Below, in pieces: positions 33,994 to 44,489 of a DNA stretch of 64,000 bases. Below the pieces are notes generated by a model. It did no database searches and was not told the DNA's origin. It saw nothing but the letters and a program-made list of their open reading frames with translations. Source of the stretch: Takashimella koratensis (taxonomy: Eukaryota; Basidiomycota; Tremellomycetes; Trichosporonales; Tetragoniomycetaceae); contig BCKT01000002.1 of assembly GCA_003116875.1 (NCBI GenBank), forward strand, positions 930,001 through 994,000, read 5' to 3'. Numbering within the stretch: the stretch's first letter is position 1; every line of letters begins with the position of its first letter. The translations under genes and the position numbers were made by a program.

Positions 33994-34453
33994 TGTATAG
34001 CTATATAAGAGTGTCTAGGTGAAGGTTGTTTGTATTGGATATAAACGAGTTGTCAATGAAGAAGAGGAATGACCGTCAAGGTGGGGTGGCAAGAGGTGCA
34101 AACATATATAGCCTGTGGGACATGTTTTGTATCCGAACTCGCGCCTCGGAGGCGGAGTCGTCAGCAAAGGAGGCGCATTCAAAGGTATATCGCACAGTAC
34201 GGCGGACGACGGTAAAGCACTTCCCCTCGATCACAGCTCCCAGACCGCGCCCTGCCGTTGGCAGGGTAGCGGCGAACACATAATATCTGATGTTCCGCAC
34301 AAGATGTAAAGAAGTTCATATCATTCCCTCAGTCAAGGTGAGAAGTTACAACCAATCTGTGTTGAATCCAAGGACTGAAATACTGAAATCTACGATAATT
34401 GCAGTTTCTCCTAAGATGACTCCCTTGATCCAAAAGCCTCCTATCTCCATGTC
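33994..34453. other. Spacer between the orphan copies
   Basis: It holds the promoter of copy A, with TATATATAG-type elements near 34107, and the 3' flank of copy B. No gene was recognised. Confidence 0.4.
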
Positions 34454-35153
34454 TTAACTCGTCGCCATAGACTTCTTCCGATATGCAACATCAGCTAGTT
34501 GATCATGCGAGTGTCCAGGGGAATAAGATTGTTCGTAAGGAGGTTTCTTCATCGAAGGTTGGTCTTTCTTGTCCTTCCAGACAAGTTTGGTCGACTCACC
34601 GCCCTTCAGCCAGGTGAAAGGTAGTTCTCCGTTGGGGCGGCGATTGAGCTCCATTATCTCGCTCTTCAGCTTGTTCGAACGAGTTTTGTTATAGGCAAGT
34701 CCTCGCGTGATATACTTGATCGGAAAGTGTCCGGACGGTTCGGACGTCAGGATATTTAACATTATTGATGTTATGGTCTTCAACTCTGCAGACGATGAAT
34801 TCTCTGACATCCCAAGCGGAGAGATCACCTTCAATCGAGAATCCTAAGGTATTCAACAGGTGGCGCTGCAGGGTCAAGGTCAATTCTACCTTAGCGAGGG
34901 GATCGCTCGACTTTGTATCGACAGTCCCATCAGCTACTTCATGGGGCTGCAAGTCCCAGTCGTCTTCGGGCTCAAGCCAAATGTGACATGTCTTGCCCTG
35001 AACAGAGCTTGCAAGAATGAATATCCCTTCTTTCGAATACCAAAACGCGCAAATATCTTCAAGCCGAAGGAAGTCGTAACCGCCGACGACCTCCTATGAC
35101 TGGACTGCCCAGACAGTGTCGGAGGGCATGACAGCGCTATTCTTGGCGGACAT
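34454..35153 (-). pseudogene. Orphan small protein, copy B, with an in-frame stop
   Basis: The start ACAATGTCCGCC (35153) and first residues MSAKNSAVMPSDTVWAVQ parallel copy A. An in-frame TAG at 35096-35094 comes directly after, and the same frame then continues with a protein-like sequence containing FLRLEDICAFWYSKEG, matching copy A's FNQICALWQ region. No GT-AG intron can remove the stop. Further on the frame changes near 34800; a possible intron from GTGATC to CTGCAG in that area joins in phase to ELKTITSIMLNIL. The C-terminal part has GELPFTWLKGGESTKLVW, matching copy A's DKLPFVWV...KRIEF. The copy is longer than A at both the middle and the C terminus. It is a young pseudogene, or a gene with a real stop polymorphism. 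Confidence 0.65.
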
Positions 35154-35753
35154 TGTTGATTGTTATCGGTGTGAGAAGATTGCTTGTCTTGAACAACGGT
35201 AGATGAGAGGGAAGACGAAAGGTTGGGGATTGGAGCCAGACATATGTATATAAGCACGAGGTTTGCCGCTTGATCGATGTTTCAGCACCGCAGTCGTCAA
35301 TATCCAAAGCAGGGCGTATCAAAGGACGGTTTGTCGCCTTTCGCATTTGCCAGATCTGTGGCGTTTCACCGCACCACGATATCCAAAGGATGCTTCCGGG
35401 GTGTGAACTGACTGAGACTACAGTACGACATGGAACGATGCAGATGAGTGTGAGAGTTGGCGATCATGATGACAAAGAACAAGGGTAAGAACAAGTGTCA
35501 AGGATCACGTGTGAAGTGATCACCTCATCAGAGACGCAGGCGCCGAGGTTGCCGAGAGTCCGAGACAGGCAGACGACAGTGATAGAGGGGACACGAATGT
35601 CCGGCTACGCCACGTCTACGGTGGCGAGAAACGTGTCCCAACCCGAAGCGCTGACGGCTTGGTCTCGAGATATATAATCGAGGTGTCCTGGATCGACATA
35701 GGGTCAATATTGCGCCCCTCCCTCGTTCCATTACCCTTTCGACCTCTTTGAAC
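35154..35753. other. Divergent region, copy B and decarboxylase pseudogene
   Basis: It contains a TATATACATATG element near 35240 for the leftward copy and a short leader for the rightward gene. Open frames are shadows. No other gene was recognised. Confidence 0.4.
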
Positions 35754-38319
35754 ATGGTATACCCCGCCGAGATCGAGTTTGCCACTTACATTGTGGAGCG
35801 AATCAAGCAGTGTGATGTCAAGCAGGTACGTCAATGGTCTGAAATGACCTTGAATCTTGCTACTGACCCTTGATGTCTGGTCACAGGTGTTTGGTCTCCC
35901 AGGAGACTCCAACCTCGAGTTACTCGACTATTTTGAGGGAGATGAGACGCTTCAATGGGTCGGGAATGCCAACGAGCTGAACGCCGCAAGTCAAGCTCTC
36001 TCTTCTCAATGACTGGACGCTGACCACTCTTAGGCGTACGCCGCTGATGGGTACGCTCGAATCAAAGGTGGCCTTGCTGTCCTCGTCACCACCTTTGGTG
36101 TAGGGGAGCTCTCGGCTCTCTGGTAAGCATTCAACTATTTTGGTCGGAGACTTTGTTGACGCAGCATCCCGTAGCGGTATAGCGGGTTCGCTTGCCGAGC
36201 GTCTTCCTATCCTGCACATCGTTGGTGCTCCCAAGACCGAGGTGCAGGTGAGCTTTTCCGCCTATCGTGCTGTGCGTATCATTGTTACCGACTTGATGCC
36301 CAGAATGCCAAAGCCATCCTCCACCACACGATCAACACCGAGTCATCGTTCACCGCTTTCGCCGACATGTCGAAGCCGTTGTCTTGCGTTCAAGCGCTCT
36401 TGCAAAAGATCTGCCCGACCGACACCGCTGCTCTCACCGTGGCTTTCGACAGGGTCCTCAATCCTAAAAGAGTGCCTTGAACAGAGTCGTCCAGGATACG
36501 TCGAGCTCCCCCTCAACGCTCTCCACCGCATGGTCTCTTCCAAGCCTCTGGAGGGGAAGATGGTAGGTCAAGCTCTGCTGTGAAGTGAGAGTGCTTGCTC
36601 AACATACCAGCCTCACCCGCACGATGCACCTCCCACCTCCCGACAAACGGCGCAAACGGCGTCCGATTGACCTGGAACGATGACGACGTTTCGCCTGGCG
36701 ACTCTTCGCGTGACTCTCAGGATATCACTTCTCAGGTCGTCAAAGCTATCACTGAAAAGTTCATCAAGTCTGAGCGACCTGTCGTCATCGTCGACGGATA
36801 CGCCTCTCGGTTCGGCATGAAGGATGCGGCACATGACTTGGTGGAAAGTATCGGCGTCAGGTTTTACGAGAGTGAGTGGCTGGGACATAATGGTATTCAA
36901 TGTTGCCACAGCTGACTTCTCTTCAACTTCGTAGCGATGAGTAAGTCGCTCATCAGCTTGCACGGTGGGAGAGGTGTGACGGGGGCTGACCAAACCTCAG
37001 TGGGCAAGGCGGTGCTGGATGAGACACACCCTCTTTACGGGGGCTGTTACGCGGGCTCTTTTTCGCTCCCGACTGTCATCGAAGAAGTCGAATCCGCCGA
37101 CTTTGTTCTGTACATCGGCTGCCTCAAATCCGACATCAACACCGGCCTGTTCTCCACCCATATAGACCCCAGCGTGTCCGTCGAGCTCCACCTGTCCACC
37201 ACCAAGATCGGACAAGAAGATTTTCCCACCACGGATATCAGGCACGTCCTTCCCTTGCTCGTCGAGTCGCTGAAGAAGGCTGTGGAGGAGGGTGGTGCGA
37301 AGGCAGTGCATGGACAGAGTCTGATGGAGAAGCGAAAGACTGGAAAGGTGGATGATGGGATGGAGAAAGAGCCGGCTGGAAAAGATATCAAGCACGCGTG
37401 GATGTGACCACGTATCGCTAGGTGGTTCCAAGAGAACGGTGAGCTCCTGACAAGCTCTCACTCCCAGGGTGCAGCTGACAGCGGTGGATAGACGTCACCA
37501 TCGCCGAATCGGGAACTTCGTTTGTTGGGCACTTCAACGTCCCTCTCAGACCCCATGTCACATACGTCGCTCAGATGCTCTGGGGAGCAATTGGATGGAG
37601 CGTTGGTGCAACCCTCGGATATGCTCTCGCTGCCAAGGAGCTGGACAACCCGGGTCGCACTATTCTCTTTGTGGGCGATGGCTCTCTCCAAGTCGTATGT
37701 GCATCAGACCCTAGGGAGGGAGGAAAGGGGAGGGGGGGGGGGGGGGGGGGGGATCCGCAAGAACCGTTGAGCTGACTTGCTACATGACAGAGCGTCCAAG
37801 AAATCGGCTCGATGATTCGACATGGTCTCACGCCATACATATTTGTCATCAACAACGACGGCTACGAAGTAGAGCGTCAAAGTAAGTTTGGACCTCGATC
37901 ATGCAGACTTGAACCTCTCCAAGCACGGTGCTAAGATGACTTCACCATCAGTCCATGGCTGGACGGCAAAGTACAACGACATCCAGATGTACGACCACCA
38001 GCTTCTCCTGCCGTTCTTGGCAGGCAAGAACACCAATGTTAGTAGCCGACAATAAAAACCCTCACGTCCTTTCCTCTCAGCTCCATGTCAAGTATTCTAC
38101 CGAGCTCACTTCCCTCTCATCATCTCTCAGACCCCGTACCAATCCTACGCGGTCCACACTCCGGCCGAACTCGAAGCACTTCTCGATGACGCTGCATTCA
38201 AAAAACCCGACAGGAGCAGGCTCATCGAGGTCTACATGCCCCGTGGTGATTCTCCGACCGCTCTCGTCGAGATGGTGACCAGGCTGGGGGGAGGGGCCGC
38301 CGCTCAGCCAGCTGCTTGA
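35754..38319 (+). pseudogene. PDC: Pyruvate-decarboxylase-like ThDP enzyme, disrupted
   Basis: The frame starts MVYPAEIEFATYIVERIK and has nearly all landmarks of fungal pyruvate or indolepyruvate decarboxylase: VFGLPGDSN (active-site Asp), [16 protein letters not shown] (ThDP Glu), ILHHTINTESS (His-His), a segment read across an intron as TMMGKAVLDETHPLYGG, and a ThDP-Mg motif GDGSLQ...NNDGYEVE. It ends at 38319. Three lesions interrupt it: an imperfect 7-bp tandem duplication at 36455-36468 shifts the frame in front of ECLEQSRPGYVELP; a second shift is needed in the linker at about 36610-36670; and TGA at 37405-37407 stands where the family has Trp (AWM-stop-PRIARWF). One intron, 35986-36033, has a GC-AG donor. 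Most other splice sites are intact, so decay is recent, or the assembly is poor here. Confidence 0.83.
37732..37752. repeat. 21-nt poly-G tract in a decarboxylase intron
   Basis: A run of 21 G follows a GGGAGGGAGG stretch in an intron of the decarboxylase-like pseudogene. Confidence 0.95.
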
Positions 38320-39145
38320 CCGAACTGCCAAGCCCCTCTGCCACTGAAAAATTGGGAAGGTGGTCAGGGTGGAGAAGGTGCGTTGTGGTTATGCGATGGA
38401 GTAGTGAAAGGAAAGAGTCTTTGTAAGCTTGCGCGACTATTCAGCCTCCTGTTCCGACTTTACATTCATCGTTCAAAGCAAAAGATTTAAGCAAGAATGA
38501 AAAGATCCTAAAAATCCCTAGGATACTTGTTCGTCGATAAGGGTCATCCGCGCATTCTTCTCCCCTAAGCATGTTCTTACACATACTCGTGCCCCTCCAG
38601 ATAAGCATTCTATCACGTATGGGAGAATCTCATTCTCCCAAGGGCTTGTCGCAGAAGTAAAGTTCTCCCTCTACGTCTGTTCCTCAATAGACGATCAATG
38701 GCGGCATTGCAGTCAGCTCGTGATGTTCCGAAAAACAAAGGAGAGCACCATACAGGCTTACGTATGTTTAGGAGCGAGAAATGAAAAGAGTGCACAGACT
38801 CTGAGATCAGTGTACGCGACATCGCCGTCCCGTTGAGACTAAGCAGCTGGTACCCGTCAAAGACTTTTAGAGAAAGGGGGGATGGGGGAAGGCGGCGAGG
38901 GGCGAGCGCGTTGTTCAGGGGGTTTGGAGGACGACAGAACCGGAAATCAACGATAACAGAAAAGATAGGGCAAAGCCCCAAGAGGGGGGAGAACGACAGA
39001 GCTCTTGAATTATCTCGATCTCACCGAGGCATGATCATAGTGAATGGGTACCCATGAGAAGGGAGGGTATCCGCTTGCAAATCCGTGAAGCGAGACATGT
39101 CTGTTGTAGGCATATCATTATCTGGAAGCGAGCTTTCCTTCTTTT

Positions 39146-39198
<53 letters not shown>

Positions 39199-39658
39199 TG
39201 GTCGGCTCGTGGCATTATCTAAAGGCGTACACCAAGGGGCCAATTGAAAGGAGTAAAAGAGTCCATGTGTTTCAGAGCGAGAGATTGAGTCAAACCCCCA
39301 AGAATGTCGAGAGTATGTTCCAGAGGCCTTGTGCAATCGCGTCAGGTCTCCGGGACTGCTCCTTGCTGTATTTTGTTACCCCAGTCGTGATTCAACGCTT
39401 TCAGAGTAAAATCAGAACAGATCACATCTTTCTACTCTGTTTAATACAAACACATGTATCTACCCTACTTGACGATACCACTAGTTGACATCTTATCTTC
39501 TTTTCCATTCCCTGTAGTTGTACATCAAAACAAAGATCACAAAAAAACGTTCACCCATCCTCTCTAAACCACATTCCATCCAACTTATCCTCTCACTCGA
39601 TTTTCGATCTCACTTGATCTCATTCCCCGATTCCCCGAGAGATAAGGTATTGATAACT
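38320..39658. other. Convergent intergenic region
   Basis: 1.3 kb lies between the stops of the decarboxylase pseudogene and the zinc-finger gene. It contains a long CT dinucleotide repeat. No open frame has protein-like character and no RNA gene was recognised. It is unusually long for a convergent gap in this window. Confidence 0.5.
39149..39190. repeat. (CT)21 dinucleotide microsatellite
   Basis: About 21 uninterrupted CT units lie in the convergent spacer. Confidence 0.95.
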
Positions 39659-42600
39659 TCATGCTCGATCGTAATCTTCCATCCCACTTCCAGTCCCAAT
39701 ATCTTCCTCTCCACTTCTCTCATCCGCACTTGCTCCACCCCAACTTGGCGCTCTTGCTCGCCCTTTACCCGATCCAGATCCACCCATTGGGAACCCGCCA
39801 GCTGCGGCGAGTTCCTTGTCGAGTCGGTAAGCTTTGTATTGCGATTCAGACATTGGTGAGCCGTCGGGGTTGGTTGGTAGAGGGTGAGAGATGGCGCATT
39901 CTTGACCTTGCTCGGATTTGTCTGGGTTCGGTCAGTAAAACGTCGAAGCAAGTGAGGGAGACAACCGAGGAAAGGCTGGAGGATAACTCACGATGCCGGG
40001 TGAGAGCGTCAAGTCGAGCGAATTTCTTCCCACAACCATCACACTCAAACGGCCGCAGACCCTCATGGAGCAGCATGTGTCGTTTACAATCATGTTGCCG
40101 TGCGAATCCGACGATAGCTGTAAAACGATTCCAAAGTAAGCGCTAAGATTTGTAGTCATTGTACACGTGAAAACTGACCTTTGGGGCACCCGTCGTATAA
40201 GCATTTGTAAGGCCGCTCGTCGTTATGTGACCGCAAGTGACCCTTCAAGTTGAAGTGTCGTGTGAATGTGCTGCCACAACCAGGAACTGTACAATCGCGA
40301 TCAGTGCTATTTTTCTTCACGCAACAAATTCTATTCTCGCGTCCAACACCAAACCAGACTCACTTGGACAATGGAAGATCCCGCTATTCGTTCTCCGACT
40401 CTGACTGGCAACTTCCGTCGCCACACTCGTCACTTTCATCTTCGCAACGCGCGGGACCTGGTCCGGCGCTTCGGGCATTTCCATTCTCGAATGGTGTGAG
40501 AACGACGACCCCTGAGACGAAACGGACAGTGCGGGGGACGCGGAACGTGCGGATGAGCCTGAAGAGTTGCGCGAGTGGGAGATGGAGCGGCCACGCATTG
40601 CGGGAGGTAAGAGGGTTCCGTCGTCTGGGTTGGTGATGGATTGCAAGAAGTCGGCACTGCAATAGGAGTCGTTGTCAGCTGGATGCAGAGGTGCGCATGA
40701 GATCGTTTTGAGATCTACTCACGTAGTTCCACCCACACCCATACCCCATCCTGTCCCACCTCGTCCGAGGTCCTCGCTCTTCGCGGCACGGCGGTGCCCG
40801 TACACGTTCCCGACCCCACGTACACGACCCCCACCCACACCGGGCGCTGACAGCTCGACGCCGTATCCTGGTGTCCCTGCACCTGCCGCGGGGTGGTTAA
40901 ACCCCCCTCCGCCACCGACTTCGCTGATCGACTTCCGTCGCCCTCCTGGCGCCGACACATCCGCGCCGAGGAAGCTCGTGATGTTCGGCGCGGCGGTCTG
41001 GGGGAACGCATGTTGCGGGATATTCTGGAACGCGGTCTGGAAGCCCGGTGCCGAGGCAGTCCCGACTTGGTTGAGCCGATCGGTCGGGTTGATCCCGAGT
41101 TGGCGGTAGAACTCGAGCGAGGTAGGGGAGAATTGGCCTGGCTCGTATTTGAATGTTGAGGAGGACGGGGTGGAGGTGTTCAAAGACGGCAAGCGAGCGC
41201 GCTGGGCGTGCAGCTGGTTCAGCTGGTACTGCAACAGTGCGTTCTGCTGGATAAAGTCGGCCGTCTGTTGCTGCGGTTGTTGCTCGTTGCCCGGGAGGTT
41301 GCGCGGATCCAAAGTTTGGTTGGGCGCACCACCCGCATTGTCGATCTGCGACTGACGCCAGGCATTGACAGTCGTCTGCCACGACTGGTCTGATTGGGGC
41401 TGGGGAACCTGCGCGCCATTCATGTTCTGCTGCAGTGCCTCATTGAGCTCCGTGCTCGACATTTGCCCCAGCAACATCTGGAGCAAAGCCTGGCGATCAA
41501 AGCTCTCGCCCGAGGTGTACGAGTCCGACTTGGCGCGGGGTCTCGATGACGTCGCGGGACGCAAGTTGTTGCTGTTCACGTCGAACGACTGCGCCCATGC
41601 TTGTGCGTCCCGCAAGAACGCTGCTGGGTCCACGATCGGGTCTGGTTGTTGGAAGTTGGCCGCGTTCATACCGGACATGTTCGCGTCGCCTGTTGTCGTT
41701 TGCCCGAGGTTGCTACCGACATTGCCAGCTTGGGAAAGGCTACCAAAGGGTCTTTGGTAGTTGGACGCGTTGGCTCGACGGATCGCAGCGTCAAAGACCC
41801 CTCGACCCTCCTTCAGACCGCTGATCGGCGTGCTTGGCTGAATGTAAATCATGGGTCCGTCGGCGCTCGGGGCGATCGGGCTGATCCCTGCCATCCCTGT
41901 GAGGTGCTCTAAAGCCGGGTTGGCTGGAGGAAGGAGGTTGTTGGAGGACGGCGCGTGCGACCCGCCCATCCCAGAGTGCTGTTGCTGCATCATCGACGCC
42001 GCGGCCGCTGCGGCTGCCTGTGTGTTGGTAGCGGTCACGATCGGCGCAAGCGCAGGTGATGACCCGTTCTGGTTGGGGATGATCAATGCTGGCGGCGATT
42101 GCGGCTTGTTGACGTAGGGCGAGCTAGCGGCCGAAGCGCTGCCAGCACGCGTGTAGGTGCCTGTGGGCGGAGAGGGGGAGACGCCGTAGGACATGTTGGC
42201 CAGGTATGGGCTCGGGGATCGCGCGCTCGACAGGGAGTCGCGTTGTTGGTGACCCGGCGAAAGGGAGGGCTGCCCTTGCTGCGCAAGGTCAATCGGGTAC
42301 ATGGGTGAAGCCGCGTTTGATGGCGCAGGTGATGGCTGGGCGGATGCGCGCATGCTAGTGAAGGTCAGTGCTGAGCTCTAGAATTCAGGAGGAAGACTTA
42401 CATTTCGGCGAGCTCATTGCGCACCAGCTCGTCGTCCGTCTGCTGACCCTGCTGACCCGGCGACTGCTGGTCTCCAAGCGCGAGTACGTTGAAGCGATCA
42501 ACGGGGCCGTCCAGGAAGCTAGCGCGTCGACTCAACGGAACACCTTCCTCCTGGGTCGCCTGATTGCTGAGAAAGTCGGCCACCCAGTCCCCGGGAACGT

Positions 42601-43276
42601 TCTCGCCATGCACGACGCCCGCGCTGTCAATGTTGTACATCCCTTGTCCCTGCATCGCGCCCGCGCCGTAACCGTCCTGCCCGTTGAGCCCTGGGGTCTG
42701 CGATGGATCGAAAGGGATATATTGCGGGTTCTGCGGGTCCGCGGATCCAGGCATGGGTGACCACTGGTTGGAGTTGCCCATATCGTACGCGGGGACGGAG
42801 AACGAGGCGTCGTAGCCTGGTGTCTGCTGTTGAGGGACCTGTTGTTGGACGCCAAATGTCTGGGTGGCAGGATCGGGTGTCTCGTTCTGCTGCGACGCGG
42901 TGCGGATGAGAGTGCTGTTGGTTGGATCATAAGGGAACGAGTCCTGGCGCTCAGCTTTGAGCCCACCGAACAAGCTGTTCTCGCGCGATGACGACCCGTG
43001 ACCAGTGCCAGCGAGGGTTCCCGACGCCGAGGATGCCTGTGTTGAGGCTCGGTCGTGCAAGGACGCATTGCTGCTCCGACGCGCGAGCGATGATGGCTCC
43101 TCCATCACTTGTTGACCAAAGCCCTGGGTGAACGACCCCATCCCAGGTGACGGGAAGCCAAACAGGTTCGGGTCTGCGGGGTACTCGAACGAGTTTTGTT
43201 GATGGCCGGGCGACTGATGCGCGCGCTGTTGGTCCTGAAAGAGAGCATCGAATGTTGGGGGTGGGGACGAAGACAT
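39659..43276 (-). CDS. CRZ1: C2H2 zinc-finger transcription factor, Crz1-like
   Basis: Exon 1 (43276-42402) and exon 2 (42354-40723) encode ~835 residues rich in Gln, Ser, Pro and Asn, with an early [12 protein letters not shown] and repeated SPGHQQ motifs, typical of an activation region. Later exons assemble three C2H2 fingers: [41 protein letters not shown] and [18 protein letters not shown]. The block ends [20 protein letters not shown]. Finger order and spacing fit the Crz1/Swi5-Ace2 group and closely resemble the factor called Crz1/Sp1 in Cryptococcus, a calcineurin-controlled regulator. The Ser-rich N-terminal half would carry calcineurin or kinase sites; none is assigned here. The protein ends MEDYDRA at 39659. 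The 1.2-kb upstream region fits a highly regulated gene. An Ace2-type identity cannot be excluded. Confidence 0.85.
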
Positions 43277-44073
43277 GGTGGCGGGTGGTTGGACGGATGG
43301 GTTGGTGGATGGGTGGATGATGAGGATGCAGCGGCGTAAAAGTGGGAGGGCGTTGGGTGATCAGTCACCAGATCCCAAACGGACGCGAAGCAAGATGTTT
43401 GGTGGATAGTCGATAGTAGACGATGGCCTTGTGTGATAATCGATGTCGGATTGAAGACGCTGCGGATCTTTGGAGATCAAGGGATCGGGAGAGCCAAGGC
43501 GAGCGCCGGCGGGAGGTGGGGGGCCAAGGGGGCAAAGATGCCAAGAAGAGGGAGGATGAGAATTGGATGGTGGATGATAAAGTGGATCAGCTGGAGCCGA
43601 GGATGAAGAGGAAGCCAAGGCAAGGATGGCAGTCGAGTGAAATGAAGAGGGGCAGGCGGTGATGGTGGTGATGAGAGATATATCTGAGGTGCAGTTGGTG
43701 GTGGTCGAGGTGAAAAGAAAGGCGAGTGGGAAACACGGTGGTAGGCTAGGGATCAAAGGATGACCACTCTGGGTAGGTTAAGACGGGGGGACGGAGACGA
43801 GCAGAGATAGAGCCCACAATCCGGGAGTGAGGAGTCGTCGTACCTTGGACGGTCTTGCCCGACAAGCAACAAGCGACGCAACAGTCGGAATGCCAAAAAA
43901 AACCAGTGGGAGAGCGAGGAACGAGGCGGTACGATATGGGTGCAGGGTGGGTAGGGAGGAGGTGTGGCGAGGCGATGCGATATGATAGGCGGGGGCGGAG
44001 TAGGGTGTATACGGGGGCGATGCAGTAAGGAGGAAGGGAGAAATGGTAGTGAGGGCCTGTAGAGTGATCTCTT

Positions 44074-44108
44074 GCTCTACGCTGCTCTACGCTGCTCTAC
44101 GCTGCTCT
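44074..44108. repeat. GCTCTACGCT tandem repeat
   Basis: Three and a half copies of a 10-bp unit. Confidence 0.9.
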
Positions 44109-44124
44109 GATCCGAAGCGATCCC

Positions 44125-44163
44125 AGGCGGACAGGCGGACAGGCGGACAGGCGGACAGGCGGA
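44125..44163. repeat. AGGCGGAC tandem repeat
   Basis: Nearly five copies of an 8-bp unit, 17 bp after the previous repeat. Confidence 0.9.
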
Positions 44164-44489
44164 TGAAAAAGCGATGCTACAGGTAAAGGGCTAGGAGGGT
44201 ATGCATATTCCCTCATAGAGGACACCCACGACAGCCAGATATCACGTGACTCTTCCCGGTCTAGCGGGGATCTCGGCGCTGCTGCCCCTGTGGGTCTTCG
44301 GGATTACCGCCCATCTGTTGACAATAGGGTCTGTCACCACCCAGCGTTGACGAGTGTGGCACTTTTCCACCACCAGCGTGGGAGAGTAGAATCGACCCGG
44401 AGAGGTGTGGAGGGCATCCATGCACCGTCCGTTTCATCAACAACATCCCCTTGCCTCATCACCGCTTGATTCACCTCACACCCCGCGCC

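Larger units (their letters stand above)
43277..44489. other. Long divergent promoter region
   Basis: It separates the Crz1-like gene (leftward) from the TFIIIC gene (rightward). The plus strand is purine-rich up to about 44040, consistent with the long leader of the leftward gene. Two short tandem repeats lie at 44074-44163. No gene was recognised. Confidence 0.5.

Noticed and set aside
36562..36590. 29-bp intron that would repair the linker frame
   Set aside because: It is shorter than any other intron in the window and lacks a branch point.
37405..37407. Programmed UGA readthrough in the decarboxylase-like gene
   Set aside because: The stop is internal to the ThDP enzyme fold, followed by CCA rather than the CUA readthrough context, and the gene also has frameshifts.
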